Counted from the first letter of the stretch, positions 1 to 8,543 are shown. The stretch: DNA of 64,000 bases from Allosaccharopolyspora coralli (GCF_009664835.1 NZ_CP045929.1:4650001-4714000); one strand, 5' to 3'. The notes: generated by a model not told the origin, from the sequence alone. Numbers and translations: made by a program.

Positions 1-402
1 GTTGCGGTAGGCCGGATACCCCGGGCGAGCCAGCGCGACTCGATCACCCGCGTCGAACGCCGCGAGGAACGCGAGCAGGAACGCACCCGACGCTCCCGTG
101 GTGACCACGACGTCCTCGGCCTCGACGGGGATGCCGTAGCTGCGGGTCGAGTGACCCGCGATCGCGCGGCGCAGGTCGTGGAGACCGAGCTGTTCGGTGT
201 AGCCGAGCGGCTGGCGGCGCAACGCTTCGGTCGCCGCGTCCAGCACGGGCGTGGGCGCGGGTGTCGAGGGCTGACCGGCGGCCAGTGACACCACGTCACC
301 GCGCGTGCGCTGACGTTCCGCCGCGCGGGTCAGCACCTCCATCACTTGGAACGGCGCCACGTCCGCGCGTCGGGCAACTGCGAGAGCGGTGGGATCGACC
401 AT
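1..402 (-). CDS. PLP-dependent aminotransferase class I/II, N-terminal part
   Basis: This is the 5' part of a minus-strand gene whose 3' end lies outside the window; 134 residues are visible. The protein opens MVDPTALAVARRADVAPF and continues with the substrate-entry segment VSLAAGQPSTPAP, a YTEQLGLHDLRRAIA region and the cofactor-phosphate stretch VVVTTGASGAF, the order seen in fold-type I aminotransferases of the AspC/MalY type. The catalytic lysine lies in the missing part, so substrate and exact family cannot be decided. The ATG at 400-402 is chosen because it directly precedes the conserved N-terminus and no upstream in-frame start is better. The stop of the downstream-facing neighbour begins 61 bp away at 464. 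Family assignment is firm, function is not. Confidence 0.85.
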   Translation of the reverse strand, partial: MVDPTALAVARRADVAPFQVMEVLTRAAERQRTRGDVVSLAAGQPSTPAPTPVLDAATEALRRQPLGYTEQLGLHDLRRAIAGHSTRSYGIPVEAEDVVVTTGASGAFLLAFLAAFDAGDRVALARPGYPAYRN

Positions 403-463
403 GCGCCCATGATGCCGTGCGGCCCAGCGGCGGGAACCCGCAGGCCGTGGCGTCGTGAGTCGA

Positions 464-1705
464 TCAGTAGCCCTGGTAGCCGCCGCCCCCGGCCATCGAC
501 TCCAGTCCGGGGTGTCCTTCGAAACCGCCGTAGCGGTCGAAGGTGTAGCGGACGCCGGCGATGATGTTGTCCACCGGGTCGTAGATGTCGCCGTGCCCCG
601 GCAGCTTGTGCGCGTCGAACGTCGGGTCGATGCACTGCATCAGGCCCTTCGACGGTGTGCCCTTCGCGGCGTTGGAATCCCAGTTGTTGATCGCGTGCGG
701 ATCGCCGCCGGACTCCTTCTCGATGATCGTCCAGATCTCGTCGACGTTGTCCTCGGTGACCGGGATCCCGTTGGCACGCAGGATCTCGATCGCCTCCCGG
801 ATCCACTGGTCCACGTTCCCGGGCGGCGGGCCGCTCGTCGGCGGGCCACCGCTCGATCCGAGTCCCCCGCCGGAGCCACCGCCGGGCGTCGCACTCGCGC
901 CGTCCGAGCCTCCGGAACCGCCTGTTCCACTGCCGCCGGATCCGCCTGAGACGCCGGAGCCCGGCGAACCGTTCGAGCCTGAGGATCCCGGCCCACCGGA
1001 GCCGTCCGGCGACGGCGCTGCCGCCGGTTCCGTCCGTGCGGGTCCTCCCGGCTGCTGGAAGTCCCATTCCGTCTGCTCCCCGCGTCCGGGAGTGAACGGT
1101 TGGTCGTCCGCGAGCGGCAGCGGCGTGAACGCACCCGCGAGTTCGGCCTCGGCCTGCTCGATGCGGCCGACGGAGTCCGCGAGCTGCTGGTCGGCTTCCT
1201 TGACCGCCACCTCGGCCTCACGCGCGTGCTCCCCCAAGAGCTTCGTGATCTGCGCGTCGCGTGCTCGCTGAGCCTCTTGGACGAACCCGGTGTCGTGCTC
1301 GTGACCACGGACCTGCTGCGTGAACGCGTCGTCGGCCCGCTTCGTGTCGGCGAGCGCACGCTCTCCGATGTTGGAGATCGCGTCCTGACCGGTGCCGACG
1401 ATCTCGGCGGCCTTGGCCATCGCCGCCGCAGCCGCGTCGAGCGCACCGTTCGCCGTGCCGAAGCCCTGGGTCACCTTGCCCATGTAGCCGACGAAGGCGT
1501 CGGCGGAGGCGCCTTCCCAGGCACCGTCCAGTCCGCTCACCGAGGCGTCGACGTCGGCGCCGCACGAATCGGATTTCTGCGCGGCCGTGCGCCAACGCTC
1601 GGCGACGGCACTGATCGCCTCCGGCCGGGCCGACTCCAGTTTCCGCACCTGCTCGGCGAGGGCGGCGCCACCCGGCTTGCTCTCGATTTCGTCCGCGATC
1701 CCCAT
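464..1705 (-). CDS. WXG100-type protein fused to a lytic transglycosylase (SLT) domain
   Basis: A 413-residue protein with three parts. Residues 1-100 are helical and carry a WEG turn (WEGASADAF) typical of WXG100/ESX substrates, and a second helical stretch rich in Ala, Glu and Lys reaches about residue 200. Residues about 225-300 are a Gly/Ser/Pro linker with almost no other residues. The C-terminal 110 residues resemble the SLT/goose-lysozyme transglycosylase fold: EKESGGDPHAINNWDSN followed by KGLMQCIDPTFDAH and DPVDNIIAGVRYTFDRYGG, where the Glu of EKESGG is the likely catalytic acid. There is no Sec signal, so export is presumably by type VII (ESX) secretion, which is inferred from the WXG turn. 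It cleaves peptidoglycan if active. It follows a small EspC-like gene by 8 bp, so the two form an operon. No ESX machinery lies in the window. Confidence 0.85.
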   Translation of the reverse strand: MGIADEIESKPGGAALAEQVRKLESARPEAISAVAERWRTAAQKSDSCGADVDASVSGLDGAWEGASADAFVGYMGKVTQGFGTANGALDAAAAAMAKAAEIVGTGQDAISNIGERALADTKRADDAFTQQVRGHEHDTGFVQEAQRARDAQITKLLGEHAREAEVAVKEADQQLADSVGRIEQAEAELAGAFTPLPLADDQPFTPGRGEQTEWDFQQPGGPARTEPAAAPSPDGSGGPGSSGSNGSPGSGVSGGSGGSGTGGSGGSDGASATPGGGSGGGLGSSGGPPTSGPPPGNVDQWIREAIEILRANGIPVTEDNVDEIWTIIEKESGGDPHAINNWDSNAAKGTPSKGLMQCIDPTFDAHKLPGHGDIYDPVDNIIAGVRYTFDRYGGFEGHPGLESMAGGGGYQGY

Positions 1706-1713
1706 GACTCCCC

Positions 1714-2013
1714 CTAGTGGAACGACCGGCGCGCCTCGTCGTCGGTGGCCTCGACGGACGTACGGACCGCGTCGAGTGCCCCACTCGCACTGCGCAGCAC
1801 CTGTTCCGCCTTGTCGAACTCCCGCTTGCCTGCTTCGTCGAGGCTCGCCACGGCGGCGGCCATCCGCCCCGCGGCGTCGAGCTCACCGAACACGGCGACG
1901 TCGACGGGACCGGCTTCGAAACCGTCACCGACGGCACCCGCCGGACCCGCTTTGGAGTCCACTGTGGACCGACAGTCCTCCAATGCCCCCATGTTGTACC
2001 CGGCCTGGGTCAC
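1714..2013 (-). CDS. Small helical protein, EspC/ESX-associated type
   Basis: A 99-residue, Ala-rich, mostly helical protein with no signal peptide or membrane segment. It begins MTQAGYNMGALEDCRSTVD and ends in charged helix (EATDDEARRSFH). Size, composition and position, 8 bp upstream of the WXG100-transglycosylase gene, resemble the small EspC/DUF2580-like partners of ESX substrates. The resemblance is at the level of pattern; no diagnostic motif is visible. It probably heterodimerises with, or is co-secreted with, the downstream protein (inference). The start ATG at 2011-2013 is the only good one; no strong Shine-Dalgarno sequence precedes it. Confidence 0.6.
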   Translation of the reverse strand: MTQAGYNMGALEDCRSTVDSKAGPAGAVGDGFEAGPVDVAVFGELDAAGRMAAAVASLDEAGKREFDKAEQVLRSASGALDAVRTSVEATDDEARRSFH

Positions 2014-2169
2014 GGCCCCTCCTCACCATGCGAGCCGGCGACACGGACCGGCAGCGAATGGGACGCGCCACCCGGTGACCCGGTTCCGCCCCAGACCTGA
2101 ATACCAGGAACACCACCACCCCCGGCACCACTCCGCGGATTCCCCCCGATCGTGCCGTCCCCGGCCGGC

Positions 2170-2230
2170 GGGGTGGCAAATTCGCGCGAATTTGCCACCC
2201 CGCTGTCCACAGGGTGAGGAGTTGTCCACA
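2170..2230. repeat. Composite element A: 32-bp palindrome plus two DnaA-box-like 9-mers
   Basis: A perfect 32-bp palindrome (2170-2201, half-arm GGGGTGGCAAATTCGC) is followed by CTGTCCACA (2203-2211) and TTGTCCACA (2222-2230), 19 bp apart. The same arrangement occurs at 37387-37446, 54573-54633 and 62535-62595. It lies in the 353-bp gap between the EspC-like gene and purD, which otherwise contains only a degenerate repeat near 2311-2360 and no gene. Confidence 0.9.
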
Positions 2231-2310
2231 GGGTTGGGGCGGGAAGGGTCCGAGGTGGTGCGCGATCGGGTGAAGTCAGTGGTCGCGCGCGGAGGTGGCA
2301 GTGGTCGGGC

Positions 2311-2360
2311 CGAGCTGAGGTTCCGCCACCCAACCACCCACGCACACCAACCCCCGCACC
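2311..2360 (-). repeat. Degenerate dispersed repeat (GCGGAACCTCA family)
   Basis: Read on the minus strand this is a GGGGTTGGTGTGCGTGGG segment followed about 10 bp later by GTGGCGGAACCTCAGC. Close relatives lie at 8500-8543 and 28387-28432 and weaker ones at about 7322-7365, 20602-20648, 25404-25440 and 31230-31275. It sits immediately after the purD stop codon. No function is evident. Confidence 0.7.
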
Positions 2361-2366
2361 GCTTCG

Positions 2367-3635
2367 TCAGGAGTTCGTCAGGGGGAGGGCGATCTGACCT
2401 CGGGCGGCGCGCAGCGCGATGTCGGTGCGGTGGTGCGATCCGGGCAGGTGCACCGCGTCGACGAGCCGGTACGCCTCCTCCCGTGCCGCGTCGAGATCGG
2501 CGCCGGTACCGACGACGGCGAGCACCCGCCCGCCCGCCGAGAGCACCGCGCCGTCCTCGCGACGGCGCGTGCCGGAATGCAGCACCCCGGGGACGTCGGC
2601 GCCGGTGATCACGTCGTCCACCTGTGGCCGACCCGGGTAGCCCTCGGCAGCGAGCACGACCGTGACCGCCGAGCCGTCGTCCCACTCCAGCGGCGGGTGC
2701 TCGGCCAGCGAGCCGTTCGCCACCGCGTCCAGCACCCCCACCAGCGGAGTGCGCAGCAGCGCCAGCACGGCCTCGATCTCCGGGTCGCCGAAACGGCAGT
2801 TGAACTCGATCACCTGCGGACCGGAGGAGGTCAACGCCAGGCCCGCGTACAGCACTCCGGAGAACGGGCAGCCACGCCGCGCCAGTTCGTCGACGGTCGG
2901 CTGCACGACCGTGCGCACGACCTGCTCGACGAGGTCGTCCGGGGCCCACGGCAGCGGCGTGTAGGCACCCATACCGCCGGTGTTGGGCCCGGCGTCGTCG
3001 TCACCGACCCGCTTGAAGTCTTGCGCGGGCAGCATCGGGACCACCGTCGTGCCGTCGACGAAACAGAACAGCGACGCCTCCGGACCGTCCAGGTACGTCT
3101 CGAGCAGGACGGGGTGACCGTCGTCGAGCAGCCGCAGAGCGTGCGCCCGCGCCGCGTCGAAGTCACTGCTGACGAGCACGCCCTTGCCGCCGGCGAGCCC
3201 GTCGTCCTTGACCACCCACGTCGGGCCGAACCGCACGAGCGCGGCGTCGAGCTTCGCCGGGTTGTCCACGATCTCGCTGTGCGCGGTCGGCACCCCGGCG
3301 GCGTCCATGACGTCCTTTGCGAACGACTTCGAGCCCTCGATGCGGGCGGCATCCTTCGACGGACCGAACGCCGGGATCCCCGCGGCACGCACCGCGTCCG
3401 CCGCTCCCGCGACCAACGGGTTCTCCGGGCCGAACACCACGAGGTCGGCCTGCCACTTCGTGGCCAGTGCCGCAACGTCCTCCGGCACGCCGACGTCGAC
3501 GGGGTAGGACTCGGCCTGCGCCGCGGTTCCGGCGTTGCCCGGCGCGCACGCCACCGCCGTCACCGACGGGTCGCGCGCGAGGGCGAGCACGATCGCGTGT
3601 TCCCTGCCACCAGCACCGATCACGAGGATTCGCAC
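2367..3635 (-). CDS. purD: Phosphoribosylamine-glycine ligase
   Basis: ATP-dependent ligase that joins glycine to 5-phosphoribosylamine, the second step of purine synthesis, in the cytoplasm. The 422-residue protein has the N-terminal Rossmann-like start VRILVIGAGGREHAI, the ATP-grasp segment with WVVKDDGLAGGKGV, the GPNTGGMGAYTPLPW signature, and the metal-binding stretch VIEFNCRFGDPEIEAVL. Length is that of the family. The GTG at 3633-3635 is chosen because the protein begins exactly there as in other PurD proteins and because TAGTCT lies 7 nt upstream without a Shine-Dalgarno sequence, a leaderless arrangement; the frame stays open further upstream but that part is not PurD-like. It shares the window with purA but is not in an operon with it. 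Confidence 0.98.
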   Translation of the reverse strand: MRILVIGAGGREHAIVLALARDPSVTAVACAPGNAGTAAQAESYPVDVGVPEDVAALATKWQADLVVFGPENPLVAGAADAVRAAGIPAFGPSKDAARIEGSKSFAKDVMDAAGVPTAHSEIVDNPAKLDAALVRFGPTWVVKDDGLAGGKGVLVSSDFDAARAHALRLLDDGHPVLLETYLDGPEASLFCFVDGTTVVPMLPAQDFKRVGDDDAGPNTGGMGAYTPLPWAPDDLVEQVVRTVVQPTVDELARRGCPFSGVLYAGLALTSSGPQVIEFNCRFGDPEIEAVLALLRTPLVGVLDAVANGSLAEHPPLEWDDGSAVTVVLAAEGYPGRPQVDDVITGADVPGVLHSGTRRREDGAVLSAGGRVLAVVGTGADLDAAREEAYRLVDAVHLPGSHHRTDIALRAARGQIALPLTNS

Positions 3636-3710
3636 GGTGGGGAGACTACCGACCTCGACCCGCCGGACCCGTTCCGGGCACGCGTCCGGGACGGGCCGCT
3701 GCCTCCGGCC

Positions 3711-3717
3711 GTTCACC
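3711..3717 (+). promoter_or_regulatory. Possible PHO-box unit upstream of glpQ
   Basis: GTTCACC, the conserved core of actinobacterial PhoP direct repeats, lies 108 bp before the glpQ start codon. Neighbouring 11-bp units match poorly, so this is a single good half-site only. A similar exact core precedes the second phoX gene at 59538. Confidence 0.3.
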
Positions 3718-3824
3718 GCCGAGTCTTGCTCCGGACGGGTGAGAGATCGCGCATGGCCGCTTTCACCGACGATGCTGGTCGCCTCACAGTGCTTGTCCAT
3801 CACCCCCGACCTCCGGGAGCTCCG

Positions 3825-4925
3825 ATGATCCGGGCCCGATCAGTCGCCTCCGTCCTCGCCGTCGCCCTGCTCGGCGCGATCGTCCCTGCCGCGGCCACCG
3901 CCGCACCGCCGCCGCGCGAGCCCAGTGCCGTCGAGGTCTACGGACACCGCGGCGCCTCCGGCTACCGTCCCGAACACACGCTCGCCGCCTACGACCTCGC
4001 GGCGCGGATGGGCGCCGACTACATCGAGCCCGACCTCGTGCCCACCAAGGACGGGGTGCTGGTGTCCCGGCACGAGAACGAGATCAGCGGCACCACCGAC
4101 GTGGCCGAACGACCGGAGTTCGCCGACCGGCGCACCACCAAGACGATCGACGGTGCGGAGCTCACCGGCTGGTTCACCGAGGACTTCACCCTCGCCGAAC
4201 TCAAGAGTCTGCGGGCGGTCGAGCGCATTCCGGACATCCGCCCGAACAACACCATCTACGACGGCCGCTACCAGGTTCCGACCTTCCAGGAGGTCCTCGA
4301 CCTGTCGAAACGGCTCTCGCGGGAGCTCGGCCGCCCGATCGGTGTCGCCCCCGAGACCAAGCACCCCAGCTACTTCCAGCACATCGGCATGCCCCTCGAG
4401 CCCGAGCTGGTCGACACGCTCCAGCGCAACGGCCTCAACCGGCCGAACGCGAAGATCATCGTGCAGTCGTTCGAAGTGGCCAACCTCAAGCAGCTCGACG
4501 AGTCACTGCGCACGAGGTTGGTGCAGCTCATCAGCAGCAGCGGCGCACCGCAGGACTTCATCGAGGCGGGTGACCCGCGCACGTATGCGGACATGGTCAC
4601 ACCGGAGGGGCTGCGCGAGATCGCCGAGTACGCCGACGCCATCGGCCCGGACACGAAGGTGATTCTGCCGGTCGACGAGAACGGGTACCTCACCGAACCG
4701 ACGGAGGTCGTCGCCGACGCGCACGCCGCGGATCTCGAGGTCGTGCCTTACACCGTGCGGAACGAGAACACGTTCCTGCCGGAGGACTTCGTCACGTCCG
4801 ACGACCCGACCGCGCACGGCGACGTCTTCGGGTTCTACGAAGCGTTGTTCGCGCAGAACATCGACGCCGTGTTCGCCGATCAGCCGGACACCGCGGTCGC
4901 GGCCCGCGACGAGAACCAGCAGTGA
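3825..4925 (+). CDS. glpQ: Secreted glycerophosphodiester phosphodiesterase
   Basis: Hydrolyses glycerophosphodiesters from phospholipids to glycerol 3-phosphate and an alcohol, outside the membrane. The 366-residue protein starts with a Sec signal peptide (MIRARSVASVLAVALLGAIV, cleavage after the Ala-rich ATAAP). The mature protein has the GDPD hallmarks YGHRGASGYRPEHT (catalytic His and Arg), YIEPDLVPTKDGVLVSRHE (metal-binding Glu/Asp and second His) and VAPETKHPSY. The ATG at 3825 is preceded by a modest CGGGAG and is the only start giving a signal peptide; the frame is open far upstream but there it is antisense to purD. The gene diverges from purD. A hairpin at 4933 ends it. Confidence 0.95.
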   Translation: MIRARSVASVLAVALLGAIVPAAATAAPPPREPSAVEVYGHRGASGYRPEHTLAAYDLAARMGADYIEPDLVPTKDGVLVSRHENEISGTTDVAERPEFADRRTTKTIDGAELTGWFTEDFTLAELKSLRAVERIPDIRPNNTIYDGRYQVPTFQEVLDLSKRLSRELGRPIGVAPETKHPSYFQHIGMPLEPELVDTLQRNGLNRPNAKIIVQSFEVANLKQLDESLRTRLVQLISSSGAPQDFIEAGDPRTYADMVTPEGLREIAEYADAIGPDTKVILPVDENGYLTEPTEVVADAHAADLEVVPYTVRNENTFLPEDFVTSDDPTAHGDVFGFYEALFAQNIDAVFADQPDTAVAARDENQQ

Positions 4926-4932
4926 CACCCAA

Positions 4933-4964
4933 CGGGTGGTGAGGTCGCGCGACCTCACCACCCG
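4933..4964. terminator. Perfect 32-bp palindrome after glpQ
   Basis: Two 16-bp arms (CGGGTGGTGAGGTCGC and its complement) abut with no loop, 7 bp past the glpQ stop. There is no T-run, so it may be a Rho-independent signal of the actinobacterial I-shaped kind, or a protein site. Confidence 0.6.
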
Positions 4965-5019
4965 CTTCTCCCGAACGGCCGGTGCGTGTCTTTGATCTCG
5001 TCTGATGCCCGTATGGGCA

Positions 5020-5181
5020 TGGCCTCACGTGCTCAGCCTCAGCAGATTGAGGAGCTCCGGCGTTCGGAGTTCGTGCCTCGCAAGGCAGGGGTTCTCGCCG
5101 CGTACGCGTGGTACTCAAGAGGACCCCAACGCCGCGAGGCGCGAACTGGGGGCGGGGCGGTACCGGACCACCCACCCAGGT
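5020..5181. repeat. Structured ~160-bp repeat, copy 1
   Basis: Almost the same sequence occurs at 25477-25653. Outer arms AGTTCGTGCCTCGC (5068-5081) and GCGAGGCGCGAACT (5134-5147) pair, with one G-U, and an inner pair GGGGTTCTC/GAGGACCCC lies within them, around a loop containing a GCCGCGTACGC segment. The element fills the convergent gap between glpQ and purA. No open frame with coding bias is present. Confidence 0.85.
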
Positions 5182-5195
5182 CCCACAATGCATTC

Positions 5196-6509
<1,314 letters not shown>

Positions 6510-6604
6510 CTACGCCGCAGGCCTACCCGCCACACGGTCCCCGCATGACGTCGTGCCCACGTCCGTGGGCATGCCGGTCGATCAGGATAAACCAGGAGCC
6601 ACAC

Positions 6605-7315
6605 GTGACCGTCACCGCACTTGCCTGCGGAAACAGCGACCGCTCCGGACGCTGCGAGCAGCACTCTGCCCGGTGGGTCCCGGTGCCCGCGATACCGGGC
6701 AAGGACGACGTCGATCCGGTGCTCGCCGAGCTCGACGGGCGACTCGTCGTGCTCGGAACCGACGCCGATCTCGCGGCGGTCGTGGTGCGGCTGCTGCGTA
6801 AGAGCCGGCTCGCCGACGTCGAGCTCGGCTACGTGCCTGCCGGCCCGTCCGCGGCGAGCAGGGTGTGGGGTCTCGGCTCCGGAGACCACGCGGTCGACGT
6901 GGCGTTCACGGCGGCGACCCGGCCGAGCACACTGGTGCGCGACGACCAGGGCGGAGTACTCGTCGGTCTCGGCACCGTCGAGCCGATCACCGGCCAGGTG
7001 TACTGCGAGGACGAGCAGGTCCTCGGCGGCTCGGCGTTGCGCCTCGAGGTTCGTCCGGATCCGGCCGCGGCACCGCTGCGGGAGCCGACGGCCGACCCGT
7101 TGTCGACAGACCTCGACCCGGCCACCGACGGGATCCACGTCGTGGCGGTGCGGCGCTCGCTGTTCGGCAAGCAGCGAACCGAGGCTCACGGTCGAGCTGT
7201 GCAGGCCGGGTTCCGCGCGACCACGGTGGTGCGCGACGGGGTCGCGCACCCGCGCCCGGCGACGCAGTGGGGCTGGTACCGCCACACGGAGGATCTCGCC
7301 CTCGCTCGGCCGTAG
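6605..7315 (+). CDS. Conserved purA-linked protein, possible degenerate diacylglycerol-kinase-like fold
   Basis: A 236-residue soluble protein of unknown function. Residues 35-110 (DGRLVVLGTDADLAAVVVRLLRK, then VELGYVPAGPSAASRVWGL) read like the sugar/lipid kinase Rossmann core, in which the usual PAGTANDFAR motif is replaced by PAGPSAASR, so it is unlikely to be an active kinase. The C-terminal half contains VEPITGQVYCEDEQVLGG. A homologous protein next to purA is known in mycobacteria (Rv0358, from memory), so the divergent pairing with purA is old. The GTG at 6605 is chosen because AGGAG lies at 6594-6598 with 6-nt spacing. The fold suggestion is inference from short motif similarity. Confidence 0.75.
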   Translation: MTVTALACGNSDRSGRCEQHSARWVPVPAIPGKDDVDPVLAELDGRLVVLGTDADLAAVVVRLLRKSRLADVELGYVPAGPSAASRVWGLGSGDHAVDVAFTAATRPSTLVRDDQGGVLVGLGTVEPITGQVYCEDEQVLGGSALRLEVRPDPAAAPLREPTADPLSTDLDPATDGIHVVAVRRSLFGKQRTEAHGRAVQAGFRATTVVRDGVAHPRPATQWGWYRHTEDLALARP

Positions 7316-7393
7316 GAGGGGCGCGGTGTGACTGACGTGAGCGGTTCGTGGCGGAACCTCACTCCGCGCGTGAACTGAACGGCGGTTCCCACG

Positions 7394-7423
7394 ACGCCAT
7401 GCATTCGTGAAGATGCATGGCGT
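7394..7423. terminator. Stem-loop after the purA-linked gene
   Basis: Perfect 11-bp arms ACGCCATGCAT and ATGCATGGCGT enclose an 8-nt loop, 79 bp past the stop. A second pair of 9-bp arms, ATCACCTAT (7435-7443) and ATAGGTGAT (7477-7485), follows 12 bp later and lies nearer the nuclease gene, so one of the two may be regulatory rather than a terminator. Confidence 0.5.
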
Positions 7424-7540
7424 GTTCACGACATATCACCTATGCGTCACTCGTTCGCATTGCCTCAGTTACCCGGATAGGTGATCGTTCCCGGTGAAAA
7501 CTCCGGAGCAGCCCGGAGACCGTTCCACCTCGGAGGAACC

Positions 7541-8179
7541 ATGACACTCACCCGCTCGCTGCGCTCCACGTTCACCGCGCTCCCGCTCGCCGGACTGCTG
7601 GCCGTCGGCCTCGCCACCCCCGCCGACGCACTGCCGCCGGGGATTCCCAGCGCGGACCAGGCCGAGACGATGCTCTCCGAGCTGACCGTCGCCCCCGAGG
7701 GCTCGATGGACGGCTACGACCGCGACCGGTTCCCGCACTGGAACTCCACCAGCGGTGGCTGCGACGTCCGCGACGAAGTACTCAAGCGCGACGGCGAGAA
7801 CATCGAGGTCGGCGAGAACTGCGACGTCACCGGCACGTGGAACAGCGCCTACGACCCCGGGGAGTGGACCGACGCCTCGGACGTCGACATCGACCACGTG
7901 GTGCCACTGGCGGCCGCGTGGCGATCCGGTGCCGCCGACTGGTCCAGCGACGAGCAGCGGTCGGCGTTCGCCAACGACCTCGAGTCGCCGCAGCTGATCG
8001 CCGTCACCGACAACGTCAACCAGGAGAAGGGCGACAAGCCGCCGCAGGACTGGATGCCGCCGAACGCCGACTTCCACTGCACCTACGCGGCCATGTGGGT
8101 CGGCTCGAAGCACAAGTGGGAACTGACCGTCAGCGACGCCGAGAAGGCCAAGCTGACCGAGGTGCTCGGCGGCTGCTGA
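7541..8179 (+). CDS. Secreted HNH-family nuclease (DUF1524/GmrSD C-terminal type)
   Basis: A 212-residue exported nuclease. Residues 1-28 form a Sec signal peptide (MTLTRSLRSTFTALPLAGLL, ending ATPADA). The mature part carries the His-Me-finger core near residue 115: DVDIDHVVPLAAAWRSGA, followed by NDLESPQLIAVTDNVNQEKGDK and CTYAAMWVGSKHKW, the order found in secreted actinobacterial HNH nucleases. The DH pair supplies the catalytic base and the later Asn/His the metal site (family knowledge). The ATG at 7541 has GGAGG 6 bp upstream; earlier in-frame codons would put extra sequence before the signal peptide. It probably degrades extracellular DNA for nutrition. No immunity gene is seen, and none is expected for an exported enzyme. 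Confidence 0.9.
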   Translation: MTLTRSLRSTFTALPLAGLLAVGLATPADALPPGIPSADQAETMLSELTVAPEGSMDGYDRDRFPHWNSTSGGCDVRDEVLKRDGENIEVGENCDVTGTWNSAYDPGEWTDASDVDIDHVVPLAAAWRSGAADWSSDEQRSAFANDLESPQLIAVTDNVNQEKGDKPPQDWMPPNADFHCTYAAMWVGSKHKWELTVSDAEKAKLTEVLGGC

Positions 8180-8216
8180 GTTGCCCGTCCCGGACGATGC
8201 CGGTGAGGGTGGGGTG

Positions 8217-8483
8217 ATGAGCTCCACGACGCTGCGTTCCACCCTCACCGCACCACGCGACGGGATCATGACCGACGAGGTCGGAACGGTCACCGGCGAG
8301 CTCGAACTCGCCACCGACTGCTCCGGCGGGGACGTCACCGTCTGGTTGCGCTACTCCGGGGCGACGGAGTGGTACCGGATCTCGGCTGCCGACTGCCACG
8401 TGCACGACGTTCGCGACCATGAGGCCGTGCACCACGCTCTAACGGCCGTGCTGCACCGGCCCACCGCCCACCTCGCCGGGTGA
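8217..8483 (+). CDS. Small hypothetical protein
   Basis: An 88-residue protein (MSSTTLRSTLTAPRDGIM...) with no signal peptide, no membrane segment and no motif I recognise. It contains a short beta-rich stretch (ELATDCSGGDVTVWLRYSG) and a His-rich C-terminal third (DCHVHDVRDHEAVHHALTA). It begins 37 bp after the nuclease stop in the same direction and may be co-transcribed. The start could also be 12 codons earlier; the ATG at 8217 is preceded by a GAGGG sequence. Codon bias is consistent with a real gene. Confidence 0.6.
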   Translation: MSSTTLRSTLTAPRDGIMTDEVGTVTGELELATDCSGGDVTVWLRYSGATEWYRISAADCHVHDVRDHEAVHHALTAVLHRPTAHLAG

Positions 8484-8499
8484 GCCCTTTCAGAGGGTG

Positions 8500-8543
8500 C
8501 GCGGGGTTGGTCTGCGTTGGTGGTCGGGTAGCGGAACCTCAGC
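8500..8543 (+). repeat. Degenerate dispersed repeat (GCGGAACCTCA family)
   Basis: GCGGGGTTGGTCTGCGTTGG followed 10 bp later by GTAGCGGAACCTCAGC. It is the closest relative of the element at 2311-2360 in the opposite orientation. It lies just past the stop of the 88-residue gene, in the convergent gap before 8596. Confidence 0.75.

Noticed and set aside
2430-3824. Plus-strand extension of glpQ reaching back across purD
   Set aside because: The extension is antisense to purD. The signal peptide starts only at 3825, so the upstream part cannot be GlpQ.
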